Positions 9,123 through 17,066 of a DNA stretch of 35,490 nt are shown here, in pieces. The translations under genes were made by a program, and so were the position numbers. Source of the DNA: Candidatus Levyibacteriota bacterium (lineage in GTDB: Bacteria; Patescibacteriota; Microgenomatia; Levybacterales; UBA12049); the NCBI GenBank assembly GCA_016182185.1, contig JACOXU010000001.1, positions 79,700 through 115,189 of the forward strand. Direction: 5' to 3'. The notes under the pieces are model-generated. The model did no database searches. It saw only the letters and a list, made by a program, of their open reading frames with translations, and had not been told where the DNA came from. Numbering within the stretch: position 1 is the first letter of the stretch; the number at the start of each line of letters is the position of its first letter.

Positions 9123-10268
9123 ATGAAAATTCTTGCTTTAACACTATGGATTTTTACGCTTTTAACCTTTTCTACTTCAAGAGCTTACTCGGCCAGTAGT
9201 CCTTTCGACACTCCTAATAACAAGATAGGTATTCATATCCTTTCTCCTTTAGAAATAAACTTGGCATCTGAAATGGTTAACGGAAACGGTGGGGATTGGG
9301 GATATGTTGTTATTCCGATCCAGGTGAGAGATAAAGATTTAAAAAAGTGGCAACAATTTATGGATGATGCCAGAAGGCTACATGTGACTCCTATTATTAG
9401 AATCGGAACTACGAGTGATTATTTTAACACTGTCTCTTGGTCTAAACCTTCTTTTTACGAGATAGTTGATTTCGCCAACTTTCTAAGTTCTTTAGATTGG
9501 CCTACAAAAAATCGCTACATTATAGTTTTCAATGAACCCAACCGAGCAGATGAATGGGGCGGTAACCCAAGTGCGCAAGAGTACGCTGAAATTTTAGACT
9601 TCACGGTTGACGTATTTAAGTCAAAATCAGAAGATTTTTTTATTATATCAGCGGGTCTTGATAATGCATCCATAGACATAGAGGGAAAATCTATAAATCA
9701 GTATAATTTTCTGAGACTTATGGAGCAGTCGATACCCGGAATATTTAATAAAATTGATGGTATGGCAAGTCATTCATACCCCAACCCCGGATTTAAACAA
9801 TCCCCGTTTATATCCACGTCTAGAAATATCTATAGTTTTTCCTACGAACAAGATTTGATCTATTCTCTTTCGGGGAGAAAACTTCCTATTTTTATTACTG
9901 AAACAGGCTGGTCGGCAAAGGAACTTGATAAAAATGCGATAAAAAAATATTTCGAATATGCATTAAACAATGTTTGGATTGATAATTATATTGTGACTAT
10001 ATCTCCCTTTTTGCTTCAAGCGTCTGAGACTTATGCAGAATTTTCATTTGTAAATAGTAACGAGAGAGAATTGTTTAATTTATTTCAAAATATGCAAAAA
10101 GTCAAAGGAGAGCCTTTTCTTTCTTCTCTGGTTGATAACGTTAACATCTTAAATTCCGAGAGCCCGCTTCAAGACAACAATTCGATAGTACCCGAGCCTC
10201 TCAAAGAAGAATCTAGGATTGATTTGAGGCCCTTAGGTAAAATTACAAAATGGCTTCTTAGGATCTAA
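9123..10268 (+). CDS. Secreted clan GH-A-type glycoside hydrolase-like protein
   Basis: A 381-residue protein with a signal peptide (1-23, hydrophobic run then SRAYSASS) and a predicted (beta/alpha)8 barrel. Clan GH-A hallmarks are visible: IVFNEPN with the likely acid/base Glu at residue 138, preceded by the strand-4 Asn, and FITETGW with the likely nucleophile Glu at 260. ASHSYPNP near 215-222 supplies a conserved His after a strand. It resembles GH39/GH5-like proteins often annotated as cellulase-like; the exact family and sugar are unresolved. With no anchor beyond the signal peptide, it is either released or held by its 60-residue tail. It may act on host or matrix polysaccharide, which is inference. 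Confidence 0.8.
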   Translation: MKILALTLWIFTLLTFSTSRAYSASSPFDTPNNKIGIHILSPLEINLASEMVNGNGGDWGYVVIPIQVRDKDLKKWQQFMDDARRLHVTPIIRIGTTSDYFNTVSWSKPSFYEIVDFANFLSSLDWPTKNRYIIVFNEPNRADEWGGNPSAQEYAEILDFTVDVFKSKSEDFFIISAGLDNASIDIEGKSINQYNFLRLMEQSIPGIFNKIDGMASHSYPNPGFKQSPFISTSRNIYSFSYEQDLIYSLSGRKLPIFITETGWSAKELDKNAIKKYFEYALNNVWIDNYIVTISPFLLQASETYAEFSFVNSNERELFNLFQNMQKVKGEPFLSSLVDNVNILNSESPLQDNNSIVPEPLKEESRIDLRPLGKITKWLLRI

Positions 10269-10272
10269 ATTG

Positions 10273-10281
10273 TGATATAAT
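10273..10281 (+). promoter_or_regulatory. Extended -10 promoter of YkuK-like gene
   Basis: TGATATAAT: a TGN extension directly before a perfect TATAAT (10276-10281). The ATG is at 10294, so the leader is about six bases. No -35 of quality at 17 bases, as is usual for extended -10 promoters. Confidence 0.45.
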
Positions 10282-10293
10282 ATCAAGAAATTT

Positions 10294-10818
10294 ATGATAC
10301 AAAATAGTGAAGAAGAAAATGGCAAGTTTCAGAGTCAAACCCACGGTAAGCTTAATGTCAGCGAAGTCATCAGCCAAATTAAGTTTTTTCTCGAAGAAGA
10401 ACCAAATGCACAGTATAGTCTTGTAATCGGCACTGATTCTCATGAAAAATCGACTGGTAAAAACGGATCAAGAGACATAAGTTTAGTTACTGCGATACTT
10501 GTTCACAGAAAAGGTTTTGGTGGAAAATACTTTTGGAAACGGTTTAATCGAAACAATATTCATTCACTACGGGATAAAATATACTCGGAAACCATGGGCT
10601 CTTTAAATTTTGCTCTCGTATTCGTACCGCTTCTTAGAAAAAAGCTAAATGGACATACTCCCAAATATAATCTTGAAATACACATTGACGTCGGAGAGCA
10701 CGGCGATACAAGAGATATGATAAAAGAAGTAGTGGGAATGGTGACAGGCAATGGTTTTGTTGCCAAAACCAAACCTGAGGCGTATGGTGCTTCATACGTA
10801 GCTGATAAACATACTTAG
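10294..10818 (+). CDS. YkuK/DUF458 family RNase H-like protein
   Basis: A 174-residue cytosolic protein of the DUF458 (YkuK-type, RNase H-fold) family. The fold starts with SLVIGTDSHEKS (about 47-58), whose Asp corresponds to the first RNase H acidic residue. A basic strand follows (RKGFGGKYFWKRF), and the core ends with EIHIDVGEHGDTRDMIKEVVG, which holds further acidic residues, and a C-terminal GASYVADKHT. Family members are widespread and small; their nuclease activity is expected from the fold but the target is not known. It is followed by 49 AT-rich bases with a short repeat, then the metallopeptidase-holA pair. Confidence 0.85.
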   Translation: MIQNSEEENGKFQSQTHGKLNVSEVISQIKFFLEEEPNAQYSLVIGTDSHEKSTGKNGSRDISLVTAILVHRKGFGGKYFWKRFNRNNIHSLRDKIYSETMGSLNFALVFVPLLRKKLNGHTPKYNLEIHIDVGEHGDTRDMIKEVVGMVTGNGFVAKTKPEAYGASYVADKHT

Positions 10819-10820
10819 AT

Positions 10821-10854
10821 AAAGTCAAAACTCAAAATTTAAAAGTCAAAATTT
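10821..10854 (+). repeat. Short AT-rich imperfect tandem repeat
   Basis: AAAGTCAAAA occurs at 10821-10830 and 10842-10851, and TCAAAATTT at 10832-10840 and 10846-10854. This fills most of the spacer after the YkuK-like gene. Low-complexity slippage is the simplest explanation. Confidence 0.5.
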
Positions 10855-10867
10855 GTAAAACATTTCT

Positions 10868-11242
10868 ATGGAATGGCAAGAAGCATCCGACATTAAAAAC
10901 AAGCTAAAAAAAATAATTAATGTAATCAATCTCCCCCACGTAAAACTTTCAAGAATTTACTGCTATAGGTCGTCCGGATCCAAATCTAAATCATATGCAA
11001 GAATATGGTCTATGCCAAAAGTTTTCCAATTGGCATTAGGAATTGAGCCGGCATATGTTATAGAAGTTTTATCAAAACATTACGATAAATTAGATCCGGA
11101 TAATCAAATTAAGGTATTGATTCACGAATTACTACATATTCCTAAAAATTTTTCTGGTTCTCTCCTTTCCCATAAGGGGAGAAATAGGCATCTTGGATCA
11201 CTTGCAAATAAATTGTTCAAGGAATACAAAAAAAATGTATGA
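10868..11242 (+). CDS. Putative phage-type metallopeptidase (small, HELLH)
   Basis: A 124-residue protein with a zincin motif: VLIHELLHIPKNF gives H86-E87 and H90. A downstream SHKGRNRH (H102, H108) can supply the third zinc ligand. The region around 50-60 (WSMPKVFQLALGIEPAYVIEV) resembles the 'putative phage metallopeptidase' domain family, whose members are short and found in phages and in bacteria. Substrate unknown. Its last codon overlaps the next start in an ATGA (11239-11242), so it is translationally coupled to the holA-like gene. Confidence 0.75.
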   Translation: MEWQEASDIKNKLKKIINVINLPHVKLSRIYCYRSSGSKSKSYARIWSMPKVFQLALGIEPAYVIEVLSKHYDKLDPDNQIKVLIHELLHIPKNFSGSLLSHKGRNRHLGSLANKLFKEYKKNV

Positions 11243-11931
11243 TAACCATCATCCACGGAGATGACTCTTTCTCTTCCAGAAGTCTTGTTTTAGATCAGAA
11301 AAATAGAAAAATTCCAAATATAACACTGGATGGGAAAAATCTTGATCTTACCACAATTTCGCAAATAGTAGACTCTGATAATTTATTTTCAGAAAAACCG
11401 GTCATTTTTATTGAAAATCTGTTTTCAGATAAAAAGGGGAAAGAACTTGAGGTTATTATTGATTATCTTAAAAAAAAGCAGTCGGTTGCCGACATAAGCC
11501 TTTGGGAAGGAAAAGAAATTTCCAAAAAGTATCTTGAGGTATTCAAAAGTGAAAAAATATACCTATTTAAACATCCGTCATCAATATTTACATTTCTTGA
11601 TGCAATAAGTCCTCAAAACGGGGCGAGTTTAGTTCTGCTTTTCCATCAGCTTCTAAAAAGTTCGGCTCCCGAACAAATTATATATATGCTCATCCGTCAG
11701 TTTCGAATTCTCCTAGCAATTAAAAATACCGAAATTTCAGAATCAATCGATGAGATTAAAAAATTATCAAACTGGCAAAAATCAAAAATTGAAAAGCAGG
11801 GAAAATTATTTTCTGAAGAATCGCTTCGGAAAATTTACCTTAAACTTTTCCAGCTGGATTACCAGCACAAAACGGGAATGCTTCAAAAACCTATTGTTCA
11901 AGCCATTGACTTTTTACTGCTCGATATCTAA
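11239..11931 (+). CDS. holA: DNA polymerase III delta subunit-like protein (clamp loader)
   Basis: A 230-residue protein with the delta-subunit pattern: MITIIHGDDSFSSR at the N-terminus, a central region with ENLFSDKKGKELEVIIDYL and DISLWEGKE, and a C-terminal helical collar (LLFHQLLKSSAPEQIIYMLIRQFRILLAI, then QKPIVQAIDFLLLDI). Delta opens the beta clamp in the clamp loader. The chain is shorter than the usual 320-340 residues, mainly in the middle domain, and lacks a P-loop as expected for delta. It overlaps the metallopeptidase by four bases, and the phosphomannomutase follows after 10 bases but with its own promoter inside holA. Family call is fairly sure. Confidence 0.78.
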   Translation: MITIIHGDDSFSSRSLVLDQKNRKIPNITLDGKNLDLTTISQIVDSDNLFSEKPVIFIENLFSDKKGKELEVIIDYLKKKQSVADISLWEGKEISKKYLEVFKSEKIYLFKHPSSIFTFLDAISPQNGASLVLLFHQLLKSSAPEQIIYMLIRQFRILLAIKNTEISESIDEIKKLSNWQKSKIEKQGKLFSEESLRKIYLKLFQLDYQHKTGMLQKPIVQAIDFLLLDI

Positions 11932-11934
11932 TAT
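11906..11934 (+). promoter_or_regulatory. Phosphomannomutase promoter inside holA, predicted leaderless
   Basis: TTGACT (11906-11911), 17-base spacer, TAATAT (11929-11934), with seven bases before the ATG at 11942. The -10 box is only a moderate match. Confidence 0.45.
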
Positions 11935-11941
11935 AAAAAAT

Positions 11942-13336
11942 ATGCCTCTTCTTAAGAGAACGATGTTTCGTGAATACGACCTGAGAGGACGCGAAGCAGA
12001 CGATGAACTTAATGAATCTTCAATGTATTTTATCGGAAAAGGATTCGGAACTTTCCTGGGCAGAAAAAAAATTACAAAGGCGATAGTTGGACATGACGCA
12101 CGGGCAACTTCTGAAAGTTTTCACGAGAGTGCCGTAAGAGGACTTACGGAGTCGGGTATTGACGTCATAGACATTGGGACAGTAACAACGCCAATGAGCT
12201 ATTGGGCTCAATATTATTTCAAAGTAAAAGGGCTTTTGACTACTACTGCTTCTCATAATCCTTCGGGATGGAACGGTGTAAAGTTAGGATCTGATTTCTC
12301 ATATACCCTTCTGACAGATGAACTGAGGCAAGTGTATGATATTATTGCAAAAGAAGAATTCTCAAGCGGTAAAGGATCTGTAAAAAAAGAAGACATATTT
12401 AAATTTTACGCACAAGATTTGCTTACGCGTTCCAAAATCACAAAAAAATTTAGAATTCTTGTAAATACAGGTAATGGAACGACAGGTCTTTATATACCAA
12501 TCATCTTAAGAGAAGCAGGATGCGAAGTCATCGAACACTTTACGAATCTTGACCCGGCCTATCCCAACTACACTCCTAATCCGGACGGAACGGCTATGAT
12601 GGATGATACCGGGGCTCAAACCCTGAAAAATAACTGCGATTTAGGATTTGCCTTTGACGGAGACGGAGACAGGCTTGGACTTGTCGATGAAAAAGGTAAA
12701 ACTATCTGGCCGGACAGATATATCATCTTACTTTCAAGACTTATTTTGAAAAAACATCCTGGTGCAAAAATTGTCTTCGATGTTAAAGTATCGGAAGCGC
12801 TTCCCGAAGACATAAAGGAACACGGCGGCGTCCCTATTATGTGGAAGACCGGTCATTCATATATTAAAGCGAAGCTTGCAGAAGAAAAAGCAGCTATGGC
12901 TGGCGAGATGAGTGGTCATATCTTCTTTGTTGATGATTTTTACGGGTTTGATGATGCATTTTTTGCATCACTTAAACTGCTCGAATATCTGTCTACCCAG
13001 CATGATAAGTTATCAAATATTATTACCTCCACTCCCTATTATGTTTCTACTCCTACAATCCAAGTCCAGGCAACCGACGAGGATAAATACGAAATAGTTG
13101 AAAAAATAACTGCAGAGTTTAAGAAAGAAGGATATAGAGTAGTCGACATAAACGGAGCAAGAGTTTATATGGATGATGGCTGGGGTCTTGTAAGAGCCTC
13201 TTCAAATACGCCAACTCTAGTTCTGAGATTCGAAGCCAAGTCTGAGGAAGGTTTGGAGAAAATAAAAAAAATATTTGAAGACAAACTTGGTAAATTTGAT
13301 AAGGTTAGCAAAAATTGGGACTCATCCGGGCATTAA
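11942..13336 (+). CDS. Phosphomannomutase/phosphoglucomutase
   Basis: A 464-residue alpha-D-phosphohexomutase that interconverts hexose 6- and 1-phosphates for sugar-nucleotide synthesis. The four family signatures are present: the phosphoserine loop TTASHNPSGW (S104), the metal loop DGDGDR (239-244), the sugar-specificity loop GEMSGH and the C-terminal phosphate-binding loop RASSNTPTLVLRFEA. I start at ATG 11942 (MPLLKRTMFREYDLRG). The frame stays open upstream but only across holA, and the protein N-terminus aligns here; M8 is an alternative. The dual PGI/PMI enzyme starts four bases after the stop, so the two probably form one unit feeding mannose- or glucose-based surface polymers. Confidence 0.93.
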   Translation: MPLLKRTMFREYDLRGREADDELNESSMYFIGKGFGTFLGRKKITKAIVGHDARATSESFHESAVRGLTESGIDVIDIGTVTTPMSYWAQYYFKVKGLLTTTASHNPSGWNGVKLGSDFSYTLLTDELRQVYDIIAKEEFSSGKGSVKKEDIFKFYAQDLLTRSKITKKFRILVNTGNGTTGLYIPIILREAGCEVIEHFTNLDPAYPNYTPNPDGTAMMDDTGAQTLKNNCDLGFAFDGDGDRLGLVDEKGKTIWPDRYIILLSRLILKKHPGAKIVFDVKVSEALPEDIKEHGGVPIMWKTGHSYIKAKLAEEKAAMAGEMSGHIFFVDDFYGFDDAFFASLKLLEYLSTQHDKLSNIITSTPYYVSTPTIQVQATDEDKYEIVEKITAEFKKEGYRVVDINGARVYMDDGWGLVRASSNTPTLVLRFEAKSEEGLEKIKKIFEDKLGKFDKVSKNWDSSGH

Positions 13337-13340
13337 TGTA

Positions 13341-14366
13341 ATGAATAAAATTGACAAATCAAATCTGAGACAGGTAATAATTGACTTCCCGGATCAATTT
13401 AAGGAAGGATTATCGCTTGCAAAGAACATAAAGCTAGAAGGAAAATTTAAGAACGTTACTGTTTCAGGAATGGGAGGATCAGCTTTACCGGCAAATTTGC
13501 TTCGAATTTACTGCAGTGATCTTTTTGAGAGAAATATAAATCACAATTTTTTTGAAATCATTATAAATAGATATTACTCAATTCCACCTGAAAGTATTAG
13601 ATATGATAATCTTAACTTTGTAATGTCCTACTCCGGAAATACTGAAGAAACCATTTCTTCTCTTGAACAGATAAATAAAAAAGAGAACCCCTTTATTTGT
13701 TTTGCAAGCGGCGGCAAGTTAGAGGAATTATCTAAGAAATACAAGATGCCTTTTATCAAATTACCAATTCCCAACCCAGCTTTTCAGCCGCGAATGGGTA
13801 CGGGTTATTTTTTTGGCGCAATGATTCAGGTTTTAATAAACCAAGGACTGATGCCTGATGTCTCAAATGAGATCACCTTGCAGGCTGAGAAATTGAAAAT
13901 TAACATGAATAAGCGGGAAAATGAAGGCAAAAAGATTTCAAGCATGATTAAAGGGAAAACTCCTGTGATATACGCCTCATCAAAATATAAATCAGTTGCA
14001 ATGATCTGGAAAATAAAAATTAATGAGAACTCAAAGACTCCGGCCTTCTGGAATTTTTTACCGGAAGCAGATCATAACGAAATGGTTGGATTTACAAATC
14101 CCCAAGGAAAATTCTTCATAATCATGCTTAGAGATTCAAAAGATGACTCGAGAAACCTAAAAAGGTTTGAAGCAACAGCGGGAATAATCAAAGAAAAAGA
14201 TACAGAATCTTATATTGTCAATATGGAAGGAGAAACTGTCTTTGAGAAGATATTTGAAAGTATTTCATTAGCAGATTGGACGTCTTACTATTTGGCGCTA
14301 GAATATCGACAAGACCCCACTCCGGTTGATCTGGTTGAAAAGTTAAAAAAGATATTAGCTTCATAA
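13341..14366 (+). CDS. Bifunctional phosphoglucose/phosphomannose isomerase
   Basis: A 341-residue SIS-fold isomerase linking glucose-6-P, fructose-6-P and mannose-6-P. Visible signatures: VSGMGGSALPANLL (first SIS loop), FVMSYSGNTEETISSLE (phosphate-binding loop) and FLPEADHNEMVGF with the Glu and His used for proton transfer in the dual-specificity family. The C-terminus contains the expected DPTPVDLVEKLKK, close to the family's usual PV-D/E-ham ending. ATG 13341 is chosen since the open frame upstream is only phosphomannomutase sequence. It follows that mutase by four bases, and enolase follows 57 bases later. Confidence 0.92.
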   Translation: MNKIDKSNLRQVIIDFPDQFKEGLSLAKNIKLEGKFKNVTVSGMGGSALPANLLRIYCSDLFERNINHNFFEIIINRYYSIPPESIRYDNLNFVMSYSGNTEETISSLEQINKKENPFICFASGGKLEELSKKYKMPFIKLPIPNPAFQPRMGTGYFFGAMIQVLINQGLMPDVSNEITLQAEKLKINMNKRENEGKKISSMIKGKTPVIYASSKYKSVAMIWKIKINENSKTPAFWNFLPEADHNEMVGFTNPQGKFFIIMLRDSKDDSRNLKRFEATAGIIKEKDTESYIVNMEGETVFEKIFESISLADWTSYYLALEYRQDPTPVDLVEKLKKILAS

Positions 14367-14423
14367 TATAAACTACCTTGATTTTTGAGGAAGATTAATT
14401 CAGAATGAAAAGAGAGTTATTAT

Positions 14424-15695
14424 ATGGGTAAAATTAAGCAATTAATCGCGCGGGAAATTCTAAATGCCAAAGGAAATCCTACTGTTGAAGTAACAGTTGT
14501 ATTAAATGATGGAGTTTTAGTAAATTCCTCTTCTCCAAGCGGCGGCTCAATTGGAACCTTTGAGGCATTAGAATTAAGAGATCAAGATCCAAACAGATAT
14601 GGGGGAATGGGAGTTCTAAAAGCAATCTCCAATATAAATAATATCATTGAGCCGAAGTTAATCGGCATTGATGCAAATAAACAGCAAGAAATCGACAAGA
14701 TTATGATCGAACTCGATGGAACACAAAACAAATCCCACCTTGGTGCAAATGCGATACTTGCAGTATCTATGGCTGTAGCCAAAGCAGCGGCAAAGTCATC
14801 TTCTCTTCCTCTTTTTCTTTACTTAAGGCAATTTCTAAAAACCGCTGATCCGCCTAAAATACCTGTTTCTCTAGTAAATTTGATTAACGGAGGAAAACAT
14901 GCCGGAAATAACCTTGATTTTGAGGGTTTTTTGCTTATTCCCGCTTCATCGAAGCAGTATTCAGAATCTTTACAAATAAGCGTGAACGTATATAATTCTT
15001 TAAGAAAAACTCTTGAAGCCAAGAATCTTCATACCATGGTCGGAGATGAGGGCGGATTTGGACCAAACCTTGCAACCAACGAAGATGCGTTTGCTTATAT
15101 TATGCAGGCGATTGATAATTTAAATCTTAGATTCGGATTCGATGTATTCTTAGGCCTTGATTTATCTGCAAATGTATTTTCCTCTCAAAGCAGATATAAA
15201 ATTAAAGATAATTCAAGCAGCCTTTCTGCGACAGAAATAATAAATTATTATGAGAACATCACGAAAAATTACCATTTACTTTATCTTGAAGACCCTTTGG
15301 CTGAAGATGACTGGGATGGATGGGTGGAAATAACTGCAAAATTATCGGATCAAGTAATTATCGCAGGCGACGATTTAACATCGACTAATCCCTACAGACT
15401 GCAAATGGCTCTTGATAAGAAGGCAATATCAGGAATCGTAATAAAACCAAGTCAAATAGGAACCGTAATTGAATCTCTTGCTGTTGTAGAGGCTGCCAGA
15501 CAGGCCGGACTTAAAATAATCGTCTCTACACGAGGGGGAGAAACAAATGACGATTTCATAGCAGATTTTGCCGTGGCTGTATCAGCGGACTATACAAAAT
15601 TCGGTGCGCCGGTCCGAGGAGAAAATTCTTGCAAGTTCAACCGATTGCTTGGGATAGAAGAACAATTGAAGTCCCTAAGACTTAAAACTGAGTAA
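14424..15695 (+). CDS. eno: Divergent enolase
   Basis: 423 residues, full enolase length, converting 2-phosphoglycerate to PEP. Retained: the PSGGSIG mobile loop (S42), H159 in INGGKHAG, E209 in VGDEGGFGP, metal ligands D245 (LGLDLS), E289 (YLEDPLAEDDW) and D316 (AGDDLTSTN), K341 (IKPSQIGT) and K392 (YTKFGAP). Changed: the N-terminal DSRGNPT is NAKGNPT; the usual DIQEF is D165-FEG-F169, so the position of catalytic E168 is Gly; SHRSGET is S368-TRGGET, so the substrate-binding His is Thr; and the usual RSER segment is RGEN. No frame damage. Either a lineage-specific active enolase or one with altered activity. It overlaps rsmI tail-to-tail by 21 bases. Confidence 0.88.
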   Translation: MGKIKQLIAREILNAKGNPTVEVTVVLNDGVLVNSSSPSGGSIGTFEALELRDQDPNRYGGMGVLKAISNINNIIEPKLIGIDANKQQEIDKIMIELDGTQNKSHLGANAILAVSMAVAKAAAKSSSLPLFLYLRQFLKTADPPKIPVSLVNLINGGKHAGNNLDFEGFLLIPASSKQYSESLQISVNVYNSLRKTLEAKNLHTMVGDEGGFGPNLATNEDAFAYIMQAIDNLNLRFGFDVFLGLDLSANVFSSQSRYKIKDNSSSLSATEIINYYENITKNYHLLYLEDPLAEDDWDGWVEITAKLSDQVIIAGDDLTSTNPYRLQMALDKKAISGIVIKPSQIGTVIESLAVVEAARQAGLKIIVSTRGGETNDDFIADFAVAVSADYTKFGAPVRGENSCKFNRLLGIEEQLKSLRLKTE

Positions 15696-16388
15696 TATAA
15701 CAATTTCTCCCCGAGGCTTGTTTGAGGAATAATAATCAATGATCGAAGGTATTAATCCCCTTTTGACTTCTTCATGAATTTTTGTGAGTTCCCGCGCAAC
15801 AACTATTTCAATATTTCCATATATACCCTGCATAATTTGCAGTGTATTTATGAGCCTATGCGGTGATTCAAAAACAATTACCGTTGATTCAACATAATTG
15901 TTACCTTCTTTTATATTTTTAAGAAGTTTTTCTCTGTGTCCAGGCTTTTTAGGAAGGTACCCGACAAAAAGGAACTTGTCTGTAGGAAGACCCGATACAA
16001 CCAGGGCAGAGATTAGAGAAGATGGTCCGGGTATGGACTCAACTTTAATCCCTGCTCTTATACACTCCCTAACGAGTTTAAACCCAGGATCTGAAATCGT
16101 AGGAGTTCCCGCGTCTGACACAAGTGCTACGTTTTTGCCATTTTTTAGTGCGTTAATTATTTCTGGCAGGCGCACAAGTTCATTCTGTTCATAATAAGAA
16201 ATTAATTGTGGTCGTTCAGAACCGTTATCATATTTTTTCATTTTTTCAAGTTCATTTAAAAGAATACCTGTCCTTCTTGTGTCCTCGCAAGCGATCACAT
16301 CAACGCTTCGTAGTGTGTTTATAGCTCTTAAGCTTATATCCTGAAGATTCCCAATCGGAGTCGCCACTATATACAAATATCCGTTCAT
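15675..16388 (-). CDS. rsmI: 16S rRNA (cytidine-1402-2'-O)-methyltransferase
   Basis: A 237-residue SAM-dependent methyltransferase of the RsmI family that modifies C1402 in the ribosomal decoding centre. The N-terminus YIVATPIGNLQDISLRA and the CEDTRRTGILL stretch are diagnostic, followed by ALVSDAGTPTISDPG, ESIPGPSSLISALVVSGLP and VFESPHRL. The C-terminus (VARELTKIHEEVKRG) is also family-typical. Its ATG overlaps the dedA stop in an ATGA, so it is translated with dedA from one message. The gene overlaps enolase by 21 bases in convergent orientation. Confidence 0.95.
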   Translation of the reverse strand: MNGYLYIVATPIGNLQDISLRAINTLRSVDVIACEDTRRTGILLNELEKMKKYDNGSERPQLISYYEQNELVRLPEIINALKNGKNVALVSDAGTPTISDPGFKLVRECIRAGIKVESIPGPSSLISALVVSGLPTDKFLFVGYLPKKPGHREKLLKNIKEGNNYVESTVIVFESPHRLINTLQIMQGIYGNIEIVVARELTKIHEEVKRGLIPSIIDYYSSNKPRGEIVILLSFKS

Positions 16389-17011
16389 TTTCGAAAAGGC
16401 TTGAGAAATAAAATTAATATTTGTTTTCTCATTTCTCTGCTCTTTAGAATCTGAATCGCTTGAGGCAGTATTGATAAAATAATTATCAAGCCTACTACGG
16501 GAATTAGGTATTTATCTACATCAGGAATTAGGTTTCCAAAAAAAAATCCTAAGATCGGAAGCATTACTGCCCAAGTTATTCCGCCTATTACGTTATAAAA
16601 GAGAAAGCTTTTGTATTCCATTTTTCCTATTCCTGCGACAATCGGAGCAAAAGTCCTGATTACCGGAACAAATCTGGCAATTACTATGGTTTTTTTTCCA
16701 TGTTTCTCATAAAAGTTCTCAGCCTTCAATAAATGATCAGGATGAAACCAAAAAGACTCTCTTTTATGAAACAATCTCCTTCCATAATGTTTCCCAATTG
16801 AATAACCTACGCTGTCACCAATTACTGCTGCAGAAAACGTTATAAGAACAAGAATTTTTATATCAAATATGTTTTGTGAGGCGAGGAAACCTGCGGTAAA
16901 AAGAAGACTGTCTCCCGGAAGGAAAAAGCCTATGAGAAGACCTGTTTCAGCGAAGATTATTCCAAATATTCCCAAATAGCCAATTACTGGTAATATTTTT
17001 ATAAGATCCAT
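16385..17011 (-). CDS. DedA family (VTT domain) membrane protein
   Basis: A 208-residue polytopic protein of the DedA/SNARE-associated family, whose members move phospholipids such as undecaprenyl phosphate or PE across the membrane. Family features: ETGLLIGFFLPGDSLLFTAGFLA with the conserved Glu and the re-entrant Pro-Gly-Asp, then GDSVGYSIGKHYGRRLF and the ARFVPVIRTFAPIVAGIGKM segment with essential Arg residues, and hydrophobic C-terminal helices. ATG 17009-17011 is preceded by a perfect TATAAT six bases away, predicting a leaderless message carrying dedA and rsmI. Confidence 0.93.
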   Translation of the reverse strand: MDLIKILPVIGYLGIFGIIFAETGLLIGFFLPGDSLLFTAGFLASQNIFDIKILVLITFSAAVIGDSVGYSIGKHYGRRLFHKRESFWFHPDHLLKAENFYEKHGKKTIVIARFVPVIRTFAPIVAGIGKMEYKSFLFYNVIGGITWAVMLPILGFFFGNLIPDVDKYLIPVVGLIIILSILPQAIQILKSREMRKQILILFLKPFRK

Positions 17012-17017
17012 TATGTG

Positions 17018-17046
17018 ATTATATAGATTTGAAAAGTTTGTGTAAA
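17018..17046 (-). promoter_or_regulatory. dedA-rsmI promoter, predicted leaderless
   Basis: Minus strand TTTACA (17046-17041), 17-base spacer, TATAAT (17023-17018), six bases before the ATG at 17011. One of the best promoter matches in the window. Confidence 0.7.
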
Positions 17047-17066
17047 GAAGAGTTTAAGGATTTATT

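Noticed and set aside
10821-10854. CRISPR-like repeat after the YkuK-like gene
   Set aside because: The repeats are 9-10 bases, AT-only in nature, with 5-11 base gaps, and no cas genes are near; slippage explains them.
11750-11941. N-terminal extension of phosphomannomutase by 64 residues
   Set aside because: The extra frame lies entirely across holA and has no family match. The mutase N-terminus and a promoter place the start at 11942.
14424-15695. Enolase as a pseudogene
   Set aside because: The frame is intact over the full length and the metal ligands and both catalytic lysines are present, so decay is unlikely despite two altered active-site positions.
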